Shown here one piece after another: positions 61,183-64,000 of a DNA stretch of 64,000 nucleotides. The position numbers were made by a program, and so were the translations under genes. Source of the DNA: Monomorium pharaonis (Eukaryota > Arthropoda > Insecta > Hymenoptera > Formicidae); the NCBI RefSeq assembly GCF_013373865.1, contig NC_050467.1:23396996-23460995 (forward strand). The letters run 5' to 3'. A model generated the notes under the pieces. It was not told the DNA's origin, made no database searches, and saw only the letters and a list, made by a program, of their open reading frames with translations. Each line of letters opens with the position of its first letter. The first letter of the stretch is position 1.

Positions 61183-64000
61183 TAACGCTAGACATGTAAC
61201 ATAGGATCATCCAACAAACATCGCAATGGGAAAAAGATTAATAGAAAATTAGACCGTATACAGAAAAAGCACTGTACTTGCGAAAATTCATGTTTTGCAA
61301 ATGTCATGAATATGGAGAATCGTGAATATAGAGAAGAGATATATGTACACAGCCGGATTAAGCATGATATAAAAAAGTAATAATTAAAAAATGAAAACAT
61401 GTTTTCCGTTTTCATATCTCTTTTATTTAGTTTGTATCAAAATAAATAAAAAAGTAAATAAATCACTTTAGCTAAAATGAATAAATAAATAAAGTAATTG
61501 ATTTTTATAGGATTACAATCCTAATACGACAATTGCAATTAATTGTCATTTAAAACAAAAGATAAAACTAAAATATTAAAAATTGTTTTTTTTGTTTATT
61601 ATTTCATTACATTTGTTGATGATAGGCTATAAATAAAAAAGTTTCACGTATAAGCAAGACAAATGATTGCTGATACCGGACCGCGAATGAAAACATTATG
61701 CATGGAAAAGCAAGTATTATAGAAGACTTGGAATGAATAGATTTTAATATTTTTATCCGCCCCACGTCGTTTAAAATACGGAAATGAATGTAAATGCTTT
61801 GTAAATGTAGCAAACAAAAAAATACGTTCCCTCTGATACTAAATCAAATGAAACGAGGGTTCTCGAGAAGTATATGTATAGTATGTGTACACAAGAAAGA
61901 TTCTCTCGGGAATCTTCTAAAAGACAAATACATATTCGACACCTATTGCAAATATATCCTACTGAAAGAAAACTGTACATTGTATACAGTATACGCTAAT
62001 TAAAAGGATAGCTATGCAATTTACGTAATATGCACTAATTAAAATATTATTCCCGGGTAGAAAAATATATATTCTCTACAGACTTTCTGTGAGAATGCAG
62101 TAAAAATGCAACTAATGTTGGAAACTAAATGACAAAAAAAATTTTCTCGTTTTTCTATTCCCTATTCAGCAAGAGCCATTTTCGCGTGTGTCCCTCGTTT
62201 TCCAAGTTTGTCAAATGCACAAAGTGTATAACAGTCATCGCGCCTTTTTCGTTCAGAGGGCATGTGTATGTGTGTATTTTCATTCGGAACACGTATTTTC
62301 GAACGAGAAATCGCACCGGCGCGGCGACACGACGTTTACACACGTGTCCACGCTTACTATACGATACGTAACGAATGCAATCTGGGATTCCTTCAATATA
62401 ACTATACATACACAACTCGGCTGTTCGTGACGAGATGAAATGTATATGTATAACGAGATCGGTGTCACCCCGTAATTCTGATATTTTGTCATTCTCGTTT
62501 TCGTGGCATTTTGTACAAGGTAGATGCGAAAAATAAAAGACACGACGCCCGTACCCTACACTGTAAAAAACGACACTGTTGATTAAAGGAATGCTTTCGC
62601 GGTTTTTTACTCCTACCGTTAGATACCATTGACGTCATGCAACTCTTCGAGGCCCATATAAATCGAAATTTAAGGAGAATATTTAATTGCTTATGCGAAC
62701 TTTGCGATAGCACGGTCACAACTTTAATATAAATATAAAATTCTCTCTAGATGTATTTAAAATTTAGTATATCGACATAATATATCGACACGTATAAGAG
62801 AATTCTTAGAGTTTTCGAGTTTGCGTCTGATTTGCTTGGGATTTAACGCGGAAGATGGGAAAGTATGGCGTTCGCAAAGTTTAATCGTGTTTTCTCAAGG
62901 CTGACAAAGTTGCCAAATTTAATTAATTGGATTGTCGTGTCACATTTCGTTTGAAAGTATTTCGGTAAGCTACGAGCGCGGCGTGCGCCAAATGGAAACT
63001 TCAAATTACATAATCATGCTTAATTTGCGAAAAGTACATCCGGACTAATCTCTCTGCGAGGTAAAGCTAAAGTAGCCTTTATGGCACCATTATCGTAAAA
63101 TTACATAATAGAATTTATGTGAGAGCACCACGGTATCATCCATTCATGATTCATCATGATTAAGAAAAATATTCCTCATCCAAGTTATAAATAGCGTGCA
63201 CGCAAATATTTTTGACAATCGGATTCAAAAATAAATTAATTGCGATTTGTAACAATCTAGATTAAGTTGAAAAATTTGCAAATTAAATTAGTGAAACTTT
63301 TAATTTGTTTGGCCTCTGTTGTATTGTAGTGTATATACGATCTACTAATCTAATCACTATGCAATGAAAACGTAAACAAAATGACAGTTAGTATCATTGT
63401 AAGTTTTGCTTTAATTATTTTTCTTTAAAATTCCACTTTTATTACTAATTTTAAATAATACAATTTAGAAATTTAAATTTTCGTTGCCTAATAAATAAAG
63501 GAGTAAATTATTAAATTTTTTAATATTTCTTAACACGTTGTCTTCAGCAGACAGAGTCTTTTATGTCTTACTGTGTCTACCACAATAGAATTTTAATTTT
63601 ATTATATTTATGACTATAATAATAAAAATATATAATGTGGCTAAATGAGATTGCATTCTCGTGGGTAATATATTAAATAGTGCTTTTTATGTTTCACATT
63701 ATGTGGCTTTTTATATTAATATATTCATAACTTTATTTAGATGGTATTAATTTTTTTATAAGAGTACCACAACAATGAGCAGAATGTCATTGAAATGTTA
63801 GGTGCCACGAAATTAATGTGCTAGAACTGAAGATAATTTGATAATTTTCTATTTTAATTTTTGGTTAATAAACTATATTTTGATATTATTGTACCGTTAG
63901 ATTTATTTTTCATATATTCATATATTTTTAAAACATTCTTTACCATAATTTAAAAAAAATGAAGAGAATGGTAAGCAATGGAGCCAAAATGGTCCAGGGA

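Larger units (their letters stand above)
55401..64000. other. DNA upstream of the receptor cyclase
   Basis: No gene recognised. It contains a cluster of TCAGTAT-like motifs at about 56815-57110, a CpG-rich block with homeodomain-type sites at about 59.15-59.7 kb, another CpG-rich patch at about 60.3-60.7 kb and a palindromic MITE at 60856-61182. Open frames of about 100 residues at 59203-59502 and 60311-60613 (plus strand) coincide with the CpG-rich patches and carry no recognisable domain. Confidence 0.6.

Overview
This window looks like animal, most likely insect, nuclear DNA. It is AT-rich with scattered CpG-rich patches, long dinucleotide repeats (GT, TA, CT), large introns with GT/AG borders and short palindromic TA-flanked elements. 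No bacterial operons, Shine-Dalgarno sites, CRISPR arrays or convincing tRNA/rRNA genes were seen. The residues best resemble natriuretic-peptide-receptor-like guanylate cyclases of insects. A hymenopteran such as an ant is my guess from base composition and repeat style, not a demonstration.

The window is dominated by one minus-strand gene, read from about 54.6 kb down to 6.4 kb and continuing past the left edge. I reconstruct 15 coding exons whose splice phases all match. Together they encode 868 residues plus two bases of the next codon: a signal peptide, a Thr-rich linker, a ligand-binding ectodomain of the atrial natriuretic peptide receptor type (exons 1-6), one transmembrane helix (exon 7), a juxtamembrane segment (exon 8) and a kinase-homology domain (exons 9-15). 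The coiled-coil dimerisation segment and the cyclase catalytic domain are not in the window and should lie to the left of base 1. The kinase-like domain keeps VAIK, DFG and APE but has HGN where active kinases have HRD, as in other membrane guanylate cyclases. The expected job is to bind an extracellular peptide and switch on cGMP synthesis inside the cell.

Layout: 1-6361 last visible intron; 6362-6791 kinase-homology C-lobe exons; 6792-16017 a 9.2 kb intron with two CpG-rich patches and an orphan ORF; 16018-19946 kinase-homology and juxtamembrane exons; 19947-26153 a 6.2 kb intron holding a plus-strand exon-like segment; 26154-28942 transmembrane and membrane-proximal ectodomain exons; 28943-39888 ectodomain exons 2 and 3 with their introns; 39889-54179 a 14 kb first intron with CpG-rich, homeodomain-site-rich blocks; 54180-54642 first coding exon; 54643-64000 upstream DNA with a CpG-rich proximal region and a palindromic MITE.

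Beyond the receptor, the points most worth a second look are a possible regulated exon in the kinase-homology region that would introduce a stop if spliced canonically, a plus-strand exon inside a receptor intron that may belong to an antisense gene, a CpG-linked orphan ORF with a good start context, and three palindromic MITE-like elements.
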